Assembly (NCBI GenBank): GCA_022768865.1
Contig: JALELH010000026.1
Coordinates: 1-36,152, forward strand
Source of the DNA: Spirochaetia bacterium
GTDB lineage: Bacteria; Spirochaetota; Spirochaetia; Treponematales; Treponemataceae
Reading direction: 5' to 3'
DNA length: 36,152 nt
Position numbers and translations under genes: made by a program. Of the stretch, positions 7,781 through 14,968 are shown one piece after another. The stretch's first letter is position 1. Every line of letters begins with the position of its first letter. Below the pieces are notes generated by a model. That model made no database searches. It was given only the letters and a program-made list of their open reading frames with translations, and was not told where the DNA came from.

Positions 7781-8956
7781 TTATTTTTCCAGCAGGCACA
7801 CGCAATAGGCTTTTATGGCGTTGCCGGCTCCTACTGAATCCTGTTTTTCGTTGGTTTTGGCCTTTACAAAAACCTGACTGCTTTTAACGTTTAGGATGCC
7901 TGCAATGGAATCAATTACTTTCTGCCGCCATGGCAGGAACTTTGGCTTTTCTGTTTCTACAACACAGTCCAGGTTGTTAAGATGCCAGCCGGCTTTCTGT
8001 ACGTCTGCCCATATTTTTGCAAGAAGCATTTTAGAATCTGCGCCTTTCCATTGCGGGTCTTCAGGCGGAAAATAGGAACCTATGTCTCCAAGGCCAGACG
8101 CTCCAAGCAGGGCATCGCTTATGGCGTGGAGCAGCACGTCTCCGTCAGAGTGTCCGTCTTCTCCTTTATCTGAAGGAATTTCTACGCCGCCTAAATAAAA
8201 CTTTCTGCCTTCAACCAGGCGGTGCAGGTCTGTACCCATGCCTATTTTTATCATTTTTTCTTTTCCCGGAATATCCTGAACAAAGGTTATTTTTTTATTT
8301 ATTGTGCTTCCTTCCGTTACAAAAACTTTTCTGCCGCCTGTAAGTTCCGGAAAAGCATCCCATATTTCCGTGTCGTCTGTGTATTCTGTATTGTTTTCTG
8401 CCGCTTTTTTATGGCACATAATAAGTTCTGCAAGGCTAAAAGCCTGTGGTGTCTGTATGGCGCAGAGCTGCTTGCGCACAAGGTGCCGTTTGATTGTGCC
8501 GTCAGAAGAAAGTTCTTTCTGGGTGTCAACGGGTGCAATGCCAGGAGCCGCTGCTCCGTGTATGCGGGCTGCTTCTATTGTTTTATTGATTATTTCTTTT
8601 GAAACAAAAGGGCGTGCTGCATCGTGAATCAATACTATGGAATCTTTTTCTGGAATTGCACTGATTGCCCTGTATACTGAAGCCTGCCTTGTGTTTCCGC
8701 CTTCAACAAAAAGAAGATTTACGTTATGCAAAAGGACACTTATCTCTTTGTCTGCAAAAAGTGCCTTTTGTGCGTCTTCTTTTCCGTTTGGGGGAATGGC
8801 AATTACTATTGTGGAAAAATCTGCTGCTTCTAAAAAAATGCGGGCGGCACAAGATAAAACCGTACCGCCTGCCATTTCAAGATATTCTTTTTTTTTGCCC
8901 AGGCCCATCCTTGCAGATGAACCTGCTGCAGCAAGAACAAGTGAAAGTGATTTCAA
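7781..8956 (-). CDS. ispDF: Bifunctional IspD/IspF: MEP cytidylyltransferase and MEcPP synthase
   Basis: The 391-residue fusion supplies two steps of the non-mevalonate isoprenoid pathway. IspD spans about 1-230: LVLAAAGSSARMG (7-19) is the CTP-binding loop, then HDAARPF (111-117). IspF starts at about Met235: GTDLHR gives zinc ligands Asp243 and His245, and DGDVLLHAISDALLGA gives His277. The start is a TTG at 8956, supported by GAGGA 7 nt upstream. That ribosome-binding site lies inside the last codons of carD, leaving only 3 bp between the genes. The same fusion is known from other bacteria, including T. pallidum as I recall. IspE and the other pathway genes are not in the window. Confidence 0.93.
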   Translation of the reverse strand: MKSLSLVLAAAGSSARMGLGKKKEYLEMAGGTVLSCAARIFLEAADFSTIVIAIPPNGKEDAQKALFADKEISVLLHNVNLLFVEGGNTRQASVYRAISAIPEKDSIVLIHDAARPFVSKEIINKTIEAARIHGAAAPGIAPVDTQKELSSDGTIKRHLVRKQLCAIQTPQAFSLAELIMCHKKAAENNTEYTDDTEIWDAFPELTGGRKVFVTEGSTINKKITFVQDIPGKEKMIKIGMGTDLHRLVEGRKFYLGGVEIPSDKGEDGHSDGDVLLHAISDALLGASGLGDIGSYFPPEDPQWKGADSKMLLAKIWADVQKAGWHLNNLDCVVETEKPKFLPWRQKVIDSIAGILNVKSSQVFVKAKTNEKQDSVGAGNAIKAYCVCLLEK

Positions 8957-8959
8957 GGA

Positions 8960-9571
8960 TTAATCCTCGTCGTCGTCATCATTGTCTTTAGAAGATGCTG
9001 ATGTGTCGTCTTCAAAGTCATCATCGTTTTCATCTTCATCGGTATAAACTGGCTTCTTTTCTATCTTAAGCCCAAGAGGCTCAAGTTTTGCATGGAGCAT
9101 TTTTTCAACTTCTTCTGTTTCTATTCCATATGCTTCTGCAATTTCGTTTTCAAGAAGTGTTTTTGCGTTTTCGTAAAGCTTGCGTTCCAGAATCGGAAGT
9201 TCCTTTACCTTTGAGCGGTGGTAAAGGCAGCGTACAATTGCTGCAATGTCGCCGATTGTTCCTTTTTTAAGAAGGTCAAGGTTCTGCTGATAGCGGAGCT
9301 TCCAGTCTGATGTAGGCGGTTCATATTCGTCACTGATGGAATCCAATGCCTTTTTGGCTTCTGCTTTAGATACAATTGCACGGATTCCAAGAAGTTTTGC
9401 GTTGTCTACAGGGACTGTAACTGTCATGTCAGATACTTCTATGTAGATTTTATAGTGGTAGACCATTTCGCCTTTGAATTCTCTTTTGAAAACATCGACT
9501 ACTTTGCCCACTCCCTGGCTTGGGTAAACAATTGTCTGATTTACTGTAAATTCTGTCTTTGGTTTTGCCAT
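8960..9571 (-). CDS. carD: CarD/CdnL-family transcription factor
   Basis: The 203-residue protein has an N-terminal CarD_CdnL_TRCF domain (about 5-65, with VYPSQGVGKV and the TVPVDNA strand), which in this family binds the RNA polymerase beta subunit. An alpha-helical domain follows (about 75-165), which in homologues contacts promoter DNA. An extra acidic tail rich in Asp/Glu covers about 183-203. I chose the ATG at 9571 (MAKPKTEF); an upstream in-frame ATG at 9622 would lie before the promoter. No Shine-Dalgarno sequence precedes 9571, so the message may be leaderless. The gene is cotranscribed with ispDF. Confidence 0.9.
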   Translation of the reverse strand: MAKPKTEFTVNQTIVYPSQGVGKVVDVFKREFKGEMVYHYKIYIEVSDMTVTVPVDNAKLLGIRAIVSKAEAKKALDSISDEYEPPTSDWKLRYQQNLDLLKKGTIGDIAAIVRCLYHRSKVKELPILERKLYENAKTLLENEIAEAYGIETEEVEKMLHAKLEPLGLKIEKKPVYTDEDENDDDFEDDTSASSKDNDDDDED

Positions 9572-9580
9572 AGTTCTATT

Positions 9581-9609
9581 ATAATAGCACAGTTTTTGCA
9601 AAATTTCAA
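9581..9609 (-). promoter_or_regulatory. carD promoter, predicted start nearly on the ATG
   Basis: On the minus strand: -35 TTGAAA (9609-9604), 17-nt spacer, -10 TATTAT (9586-9581); an overlapping TATAAT sits at 9583-9578. The start codon at 9571 lies only 9 nt past the -10, so the RNA should begin 0-4 nt before the ATG. The 23-bp repeat array begins 26 bp upstream of the -35. Confidence 0.6.
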
Positions 9610-9635
9610 ATAAGATAGGCACAAAATCTGGTTTT

Positions 9636-9750
9636 GGTGTGTCTCACACAACGCTACTGGTGTGTCACACACAACGCTACTGTTGTGCCATACACAACGT
9701 TACTGGTGTGACACACACAACGGCACTGGTGTGCCACACACAACAAAACG
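9636..9750. repeat. Five direct repeats of about 23 bp, each with an internal GTGTG/CACAC dyad
   Basis: Units start at 9636, 9659, 9682, 9705 and 9728; the fifth diverges in its last 6 bp. The form is GGTGTGTCACACACAAC followed by GCTACT, with substitutions such as GTTGTGCCATACACAAC in unit 3. Each unit can form a short hairpin. The array fills the space between the stop of the exported-protein gene (9752) and the carD promoter. The period is about two helical turns, so units fall on roughly the same DNA face. The units are contiguous with no spacers, so this is not a CRISPR. Confidence 0.9.
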
Positions 9751-9751
9751 T

Positions 9752-10717
9752 TTAATTAAGCTGGTCTAAAGAACTGTCTATCCACTGTCGGCAAAGTTCC
9801 GGGTAAGGTTTTTCCAGTGTAAGGAACTTTGTTAAGGCTAAAGAAAAATTGCCTGTATAATAGTAGGATTCGCCAAGATAAAAGCTTGCCCTGTCTGCAA
9901 CTTCCTTGGTTCTGTTCTGGGCAAGGAAATTCCTTAAATGCGTAATGGATTCTGAATACTTCTTTTTAATAAAGTATGTTTTAAGGATGTCAAACAGAAG
10001 ATATTCGTCTCCGCCAGCAGGGCTTACCAGGTCTTCTTCAAAAATATGAATCGGCAGCGGCTGTGGTTTCTGCTTTCTGTTTTTTCTGATTAAGGTTTTA
10101 GCCTTGTTTTTTGATTCTTCAGAAATTGTCGGTTCATGGACAGGCTGTTCATCAAGAATATCGATGTATGGAAGGGGAGTTTCTCTTAATGCTCCGTTTC
10201 CGTAAGTTTTTGCGGGAGTTTCTGCACTTTTAATGGTAGATTTCATTTTCTGCCTGTTTACGCGGGCGCCTTTTATTGTGGCGTTTACCCCTGGCAGAAC
10301 AGTCCTTAAAAGCTTATTGTCCGTCGAATAGTCATTTTTTACGTCTGTTTCTTCGTCAAAGTAAAGTTCGCTTTCAGAATCTTTCTGTGCTCCTATGGCA
10401 GAAACTACGGCATAGTAATATTCTTTTGTTGTGGTTAAATAATCTGTGTAGGATGTTTCATTTGGCATTAAAACTGCAACAGGTTCTTTTTTTTCAATTT
10501 CTGCAAATGATGTAAATGGCTTTAATGATCTGTAAACAATAAGGGCAGACAGGGATTTTAAGCTTGCCGGTGCTGTCCATGTAACCGTAACCGACTTTGC
10601 AGAAGAAGATTCTGCCTTTATCCCCGTTACAACGGATTTTGTAGACTGGGCAAATGCTGCCGAAACTGAAATTACAAAAGTTAATGCTAAAAGTTTTAAA
10701 CAGATTCTGTTTTTCAT
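9752..10717 (-). CDS. Exported protein with fibronectin-III-like and TPR-like parts, function unknown
   Basis: The 321-residue product begins with a signal peptide (hydrophobic core about residues 7-22, probable cleavage after AAFA, residue 23). Residues about 28-115 resemble a fibronectin type III fold (SVTVTWTAP, then a TKEYYYAVVSAIG strand). A basic, Pro-rich linker (about 150-230) follows. The C-terminal 80 residues look like one or two tetratricopeptide helices (YLLFDILKTYFIKKKYSES, then ASFYLGESYYYTGNFSLALT). There is no lipobox cysteine. It is probably periplasmic or surface-associated with a protein-binding role; I do not know a specific function. It is divergent from the Cas2-like gene, and its stop abuts the 23-bp repeats. 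Confidence 0.75.
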   Translation of the reverse strand: MKNRICLKLLALTFVISVSAAFAQSTKSVVTGIKAESSSAKSVTVTWTAPASLKSLSALIVYRSLKPFTSFAEIEKKEPVAVLMPNETSYTDYLTTTKEYYYAVVSAIGAQKDSESELYFDEETDVKNDYSTDNKLLRTVLPGVNATIKGARVNRQKMKSTIKSAETPAKTYGNGALRETPLPYIDILDEQPVHEPTISEESKNKAKTLIRKNRKQKPQPLPIHIFEEDLVSPAGGDEYLLFDILKTYFIKKKYSESITHLRNFLAQNRTKEVADRASFYLGESYYYTGNFSLALTKFLTLEKPYPELCRQWIDSSLDQLN

Positions 10718-10724
10718 GCCTTTT

Positions 10725-10753
10725 ATTTTCTACTAAAATGCCGGTCTTTTCAA
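10725..10753 (-). promoter_or_regulatory. Promoter of the exported FN3/TPR-like gene
   Basis: On the minus strand: -35 TTGAAA (10753-10748), 17-nt spacer, -10 GAAAAT (10730-10725, weak). The ATG at 10717 lies 7 nt past the -10. The AAGG near the ATG is only 1-2 nt away, too close to act as a normal ribosome-binding site. It is back-to-back with the plus-strand promoter at 10760. Confidence 0.45.
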
Positions 10754-10759
10754 GTCTGT

Positions 10760-10788
10760 TTGACAATAGATTGTGTTTCATTTATTCT
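10760..10788 (+). promoter_or_regulatory. Promoter of the Cas2-like gene / prfB operon
   Basis: A consensus -35 TTGACA (10760-10765), 17-nt spacer and -10 TATTCT (10783-10788) end 7 nt before the ATG at 10796, so transcription should start at or next to the start codon. No Shine-Dalgarno sequence is present. Confidence 0.65.
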
Positions 10789-10795
10789 ATTAAAT

Positions 10796-11092
10796 ATGTT
10801 TGTTTCTGTAATGATTGAACCCGGCGGGCTTGAAAGCGGTAAATTCCTTGTAGATATCCTTACACGCTACGGTTTTGAAAAAATCCAGCGCTGCTGCTGG
10901 GAAAGTATGAAAATTAAAGAAGAAGAACTTATCAGTTTAAAAAGAGACATAGACAGGGTTACTGATTATTACGATAAAATCAGGCTGTATCAGTTTCCTG
11001 TAAATGGTCTTTTTGTCCTTACGGAAATGAAGCAGAAGAAATGGCGCAAGCGTCAGTTTTCTCCGGTGAATGCACCAGTTAAAAAAACATGA
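10796..11092 (+). CDS. Cas2/VapD-fold protein outside any CRISPR locus
   Basis: The 98-residue protein matches the Cas2 pattern along its length: an N-terminal strand (MFVSVMIEP), a helix (SGKFLVDILTRYGF), a second strand (KIQRCCWESM), a long helix (KEEELISLKRDIDRVTDY) and a strand (DKIRLYQFP). The Asp that ends strand 1 in active Cas2 nucleases is absent; the position reads Ile-Glu-Pro. The tail is basic (KQKKWRKRQF). There is no cas1, no effector and no CRISPR array here, and the gene leads a prfB operon. Inference: a Cas2-fold RNA- or nucleic-acid-binding or VapD-like protein with a housekeeping or toxin-like role. I chose ATG 10796, not the upstream TTG at 10760, which is part of the -35 box. 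Confidence 0.65.
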   Translation: MFVSVMIEPGGLESGKFLVDILTRYGFEKIQRCCWESMKIKEEELISLKRDIDRVTDYYDKIRLYQFPVNGLFVLTEMKQKKWRKRQFSPVNAPVKKT

Positions 11093-11152
11093 CAGGGCAA
11101 ACAGTCGGCTCAAATTCAATTTTAAAAATCAATTCAATTATAGGAAAATATT

Positions 11153-12292
11153 ATGGTAGAAGATTATCAGGAACCAATTGCTCATTTAAAGGAAGATATT
11201 CTTTCTGTCTGGAACCGTCTGGATGTAGATGACATAAATAAAAAAATTGCAGAAAAAGAAGCCGTTACAAATGCTCCTGGATTCTGGGACGACAACGTAA
11301 AGGCCACAAAGGTTATGAACGACATTAAGCTTCTTAAGGGAAGAATTGAACCATGGCAGAAGCTTGTCAAGGATATTGACGACATTGAAACCATGTATCA
11401 GATGGCACTGGAAGAAAATGATCAGGGCCTGGAAAATGAACTTAAGGAAATGTATGAAGCTGCAAAAAAAGATTATGAACACTACAGCATCATAAACCTT
11501 TTAAGCGACGAAGTTGATAAAAACGACTGCTTTCTTTCTGTTCATGCCGGTGCAGGGGGAACAGAAGCCTGCGACTGGACATTCATGCTTTCAAGAATGT
11601 ATCAGCGCTGGGCAGAACGCCACGGATACAAAGTAGAAGTTGTTTCTCAGGAAGAAGTAGAAGGCGGCTTAAAGTCCATCAATATGAAAATTTCCGGAGA
11701 CTATGTTTACGGATACACAAAAGGTGAAGCAGGCGTTCACCGTCTGGTCAGGATTTCTCCTTTTGATGCCAACGCACGCCGCCACACTTCTTTTGCTTCT
11801 GTCTACGTTTTCCCTGTCCTTGACGACAGCATTGAAGTAAACATTGAACCAAAAGACCTGCGCATAGATACTTTCCGTTCCGGCGGCAAGGGCGGCCAGC
11901 ATGTCAACAAAACTGAATCTGCCGTGCGCTTTACCCATATTCCGACGGGCATTGTCGTTGCCTGCGACAGCGAACGTTCCCAGCTTATGAACCGTGCCAC
12001 TGCCATGAGCATCCTTAAGTCAAGGCTTTACGAATATTATAAGGAACAGAAAGAAAAGGAAAATTCTAAGTTTGCCGGTGAAAAGAAGGACATTTCTTTC
12101 GGCAGCCAGATACGCTCTTATGTTTTCCAGCCATATACCATGGTAAACGATCACCGCACGAAGCTTAAGATTGGTAATATTCAGGATGTTATGGACGGGA
12201 ACATTGACCCGTTCCTTGATGAATATTTGTCTGCAAAATGGAAGGGACTTTCCGTTACTCCAGATGACGACGATATGGATGATATGGAGTAA
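11153..12292 (+). CDS. prfB: Peptide chain release factor 2
   Basis: The 379-residue class I release factor carries the UGA-reading Ser-Pro-Phe tripeptide (202-204) and the catalytic GGQ (247-249, within SGGKGGQHVNKTESAVR), so it is RF2 and not RF1. The N-terminal helical domain (1-110) is acidic. The frame is continuous from the ATG: the programmed +1 frameshift (CTTTGA) that autoregulates many prfB genes is absent. AGGA sits about 8 nt before the ATG. It lies 60 bp after the Cas2-like gene and 10 bp before the next coding sequence, probably in one transcript. Confidence 0.95.
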   Translation: MVEDYQEPIAHLKEDILSVWNRLDVDDINKKIAEKEAVTNAPGFWDDNVKATKVMNDIKLLKGRIEPWQKLVKDIDDIETMYQMALEENDQGLENELKEMYEAAKKDYEHYSIINLLSDEVDKNDCFLSVHAGAGGTEACDWTFMLSRMYQRWAERHGYKVEVVSQEEVEGGLKSINMKISGDYVYGYTKGEAGVHRLVRISPFDANARRHTSFASVYVFPVLDDSIEVNIEPKDLRIDTFRSGGKGGQHVNKTESAVRFTHIPTGIVVACDSERSQLMNRATAMSILKSRLYEYYKEQKEKENSKFAGEKKDISFGSQIRSYVFQPYTMVNDHRTKLKIGNIQDVMDGNIDPFLDEYLSAKWKGLSVTPDDDDMDDME

Positions 12293-12302
12293 AAGCCTGT
12301 AT

Positions 12303-14099
12303 TTGAAAAAGTTCCTATTTTGCATAATCCTTTTTTTGTATCTGTCCTCTAATGTCTTTGCTGAAGACTGGGTTCTTGCAGCAAAGAGGTTTGAATTTAC
12401 GCAGAGCAAAAAACGCGACATTTCAGAAGAAGAACTTTCTGCCCTTATGCCGCAGCTTATTCTGGAACAGATTTCCGAAGGCTTAATAAGAAAAACTTCC
12501 GGCAGGGAAATGATGAACAGAAGCCTGGAATCTTATCTGGTTGAACGCCAGAGCCTTTTCCTTCAGCTTTCAAAGGAGTATAAGAAAAGGGATTCCCTTG
12601 TTCTTACAACAAGCAGCAAAAAAAAACTTGAAAAGGCCATAAAAAAACAGCAGGCAGTTATAAAAGAAATAGAAGACAAAATAGAAGAAAACTTAAACAA
12701 TACGGAACAGATAAAGACGGAATACAAAGACCGCTACGAAAAGCCGGAAGAAAACGTTGCCGAATCAGACTTCATGCTTTTCTTTAACCCCCTTACAAAT
12801 CTTTTTGTAAAAAAAAAGGAAGAACTTCTGCCTGAAACACAGGAAGAAAAAATCCTGCTTTATAAGAATGATTCAACGGAACTTTATGTTCCCGGTGACA
12901 GCTTAAAAAACAAAGGTCCTGAAAGCCGTGCCTTTGAAAAAGAAATGACCAGTGCAAAAATCAACGGCTTAATAGACGGTACCATTACTGTCTATGGCGA
13001 ATATTTTTCCATTACGTGTTCGCTCTATCTTTACCCGGGCAGGGAACGTCTTGGCACGGTTACGGAAGTTGGCAGAATAAGGAATACAAATCAGGTTGCT
13101 GCAAACATTGCTTCTTATTTTTGTCCGTTGATTACAAACCATAAGCCGGTTGAAGTTTTTTTTGAAATTACTCCTGCTGAAATTCTAGAAAAGTCCCATG
13201 TTACTGTTGACGGCATTTATTATGAAAAAGTTCCTGAAAAGCTGAATCTGGATTCCGGCAAGCATTCCGTTAAGGTTGAATGTCAGGGATATTTCAGCAG
13301 GAACATTACTTATGAATTTACAGGATGGGATAAATTCATAATTCAGGCAGACATGGTAGAAGAAAAGAAGTATGAATTTTCCATTGCGCCTAAAAAGGCA
13401 GATAAAGGAAAAATCTATGCAGACGGAAAGTTTGCTGGCGATATTTTTGAACAGAACTACTATGGCAAGTTTACGGCAGGCAACGAAGCGGTAATAGGTA
13501 ATTTTGTTTCTGACAGAAAAAATGAAGACGGAGACAACGAAAGCTTTTTTTATTATGTTCCGGAAAAACTTACTAAAAATGATTCTTTTCTTGTAGCAAA
13601 CGGCAAGGCACGGGATCATGAAGCTTATATTGATAAGCGAAGAATCTGGACATACAGGGCCTATTCCCTGCTTGTTCTTTCCATGCCTTTTACACTTTAT
13701 TATACGGGACAGTTAAATGCAGCAATCGGTGCCTATAATAACGGTTCTAAGAATGACCTTGATGAAGTAAACAGACTGCAGAAAAAACGGGACATCAGTT
13801 TTGGCATAACAATAGCCTGCACAAGCCTTTTTGTTGTAGAACTTGTGCGTTATCTTTTTGCGGCTAATTCTGTATTGCCTGCCAATGCCCATAAAGCCAG
13901 TGAGCGCGAAATTAAAAAACTTGAAAAACGTGCAGCACAGAGCGTAAAGGCTGTTGAAACAGAAACTGAAAATGCTGAAAATAAGGCTGCAGAAAGCATT
14001 GAAGGTTCTGACAGTGATCAGAACAGCCCCCCTGCTGAAAGCGAAAATAAAACTGAAGAAATAGATACAGAAACTAATGCCACAGGAGAAATAAAATGA
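12303..14099 (+). CDS. Large exported, membrane-anchored protein with PEGA-like segment, unknown function
   Basis: No ATG fits: the best start is the TTG at 12303, giving MKKFLFCIILFLYLSSNVFA, a clear signal peptide, and 598 residues. A CTG at 12297 is better spaced from GGAG (12286-12289) and cannot be excluded. A Lys/Glu-rich coiled coil lies at about 95-150. A beta-rich stretch near 300-360 (HVTVDGIYYEKVPEKLNLDSG, then HSVKVECQGY) resembles PEGA-type surface repeats. Two hydrophobic segments (about 450-475 and 500-525) precede an acidic Glu/Asn-rich tail. The 3' end overlaps ftsY by ATGA. Inference: a periplasmic envelope protein tied to the secretion and lipoprotein genes that follow. Confidence 0.7.
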   Translation: MKKFLFCIILFLYLSSNVFAEDWVLAAKRFEFTQSKKRDISEEELSALMPQLILEQISEGLIRKTSGREMMNRSLESYLVERQSLFLQLSKEYKKRDSLVLTTSSKKKLEKAIKKQQAVIKEIEDKIEENLNNTEQIKTEYKDRYEKPEENVAESDFMLFFNPLTNLFVKKKEELLPETQEEKILLYKNDSTELYVPGDSLKNKGPESRAFEKEMTSAKINGLIDGTITVYGEYFSITCSLYLYPGRERLGTVTEVGRIRNTNQVAANIASYFCPLITNHKPVEVFFEITPAEILEKSHVTVDGIYYEKVPEKLNLDSGKHSVKVECQGYFSRNITYEFTGWDKFIIQADMVEEKKYEFSIAPKKADKGKIYADGKFAGDIFEQNYYGKFTAGNEAVIGNFVSDRKNEDGDNESFFYYVPEKLTKNDSFLVANGKARDHEAYIDKRRIWTYRAYSLLVLSMPFTLYYTGQLNAAIGAYNNGSKNDLDEVNRLQKKRDISFGITIACTSLFVVELVRYLFAANSVLPANAHKASEREIKKLEKRAAQSVKAVETETENAENKAAESIEGSDSDQNSPPAESENKTEEIDTETNATGEIK

Positions 14100-14965
14100 A
14101 ACTTTCTTTTGCTGAAAAACTTAAAAGCCTTTTTAAATCCGGAAAGAACGAATCAGATGTCTTTTTTGAAGATTTAACCGATGCCCTTATAGAAGGGGAC
14201 ATCGGCGCAAAAAATGCAGTGCAGATTACGGATGAACTTGAAGCAAAATGCAGGCAGGAAAAAATAAAGGACCAGGAAAAAATTTCTGCACTTTTAAAGG
14301 AACAGCTTCTTACTATGGTTAAGGCAGTTTCCTTTAAGCCGGAAGATAATAAAGTTAACGTATGGATGATTCTTGGCGTTAATGGTGTGGGCAAGACAAC
14401 TTCCGTTGCAAAAATGGCAAGTCTATTTAAAGACCGCGGCGTAAATGTCCTTATGGCTGCATCCGATACTTTCCGTGCTGCTGCCGTGGACCAGATTTCC
14501 ATGCACGGGGAAAAACTTGGAATCCGTGTTGTAAAGCACCAGATGGGCAGTGATCCTTCTGCCGTTGTTTTTGATGCTGCTGATGCATGCCGTTCTGCAG
14601 GCGGTGGGCTTGTCCTTGCTGATACGGCAGGACGTCTTCATAATAAAGAAAACCTTGTAAACGAATTAAAGAAAATTGACAGAATCTGCAGTTCCAAGGC
14701 AGACGAAGGCTGCTATAAAAAAATCCTTGTCATCGATGCAACAACGGGTCAGAATGCAGTGCGACAGGCAGAAGTTTTTAACGATGCCGTAGGCCTGGAT
14801 GCAGTGATCCTTACAAAATACGATTCTACTGCCAAAGGCGGCGGAATCATTACCATTTGCCGGGATCTTAACATTCCAGCTTTGTTTGTATGCACCGGTG
14901 AACATTACGAAGACATTGCAGAATTCAATGCAGAAAAATATGTAAATGAATTTTTAGGTTTATAA
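14096..14965 (+). CDS. ftsY: Signal recognition particle receptor FtsY
   Basis: The 289-residue protein is an SRP-GTPase N+G core. The N domain covers about 1-80. G-domain motifs are GVNGVGKTT (94-102), DTFRAAA (124-130), DTAGR (176-180) and TKYD (240-243), with a late CTGEHYEDI segment. It lacks the long acidic A domain of the E. coli protein; the start MKLSFAEKLKSLF is amphipathic and could be the membrane-targeting helix. It receives ribosome-nascent chains from Ffh and delivers them to SecYEG. Its ATG overlaps the previous stop (ATGA) and AGGAG precedes it. Confidence 0.95.
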   Translation: MKLSFAEKLKSLFKSGKNESDVFFEDLTDALIEGDIGAKNAVQITDELEAKCRQEKIKDQEKISALLKEQLLTMVKAVSFKPEDNKVNVWMILGVNGVGKTTSVAKMASLFKDRGVNVLMAASDTFRAAAVDQISMHGEKLGIRVVKHQMGSDPSAVVFDAADACRSAGGGLVLADTAGRLHNKENLVNELKKIDRICSSKADEGCYKKILVIDATTGQNAVRQAEVFNDAVGLDAVILTKYDSTAKGGGIITICRDLNIPALFVCTGEHYEDIAEFNAEKYVNEFLGL

Positions 14966-14968
14966 ATA

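Noticed and set aside
9636..9750. The 23-bp repeats as a CRISPR array, prompted by the nearby Cas2-like gene.
   Set aside because: Units are contiguous, without unique spacers of similar length, and diverge from each other; no cas1 or effector is present.
12171..12302. Start of the 598-residue exported protein at 12171, inside prfB.
   Set aside because: The extra 44 residues are a shadow of prfB codons and would bury the signal peptide.
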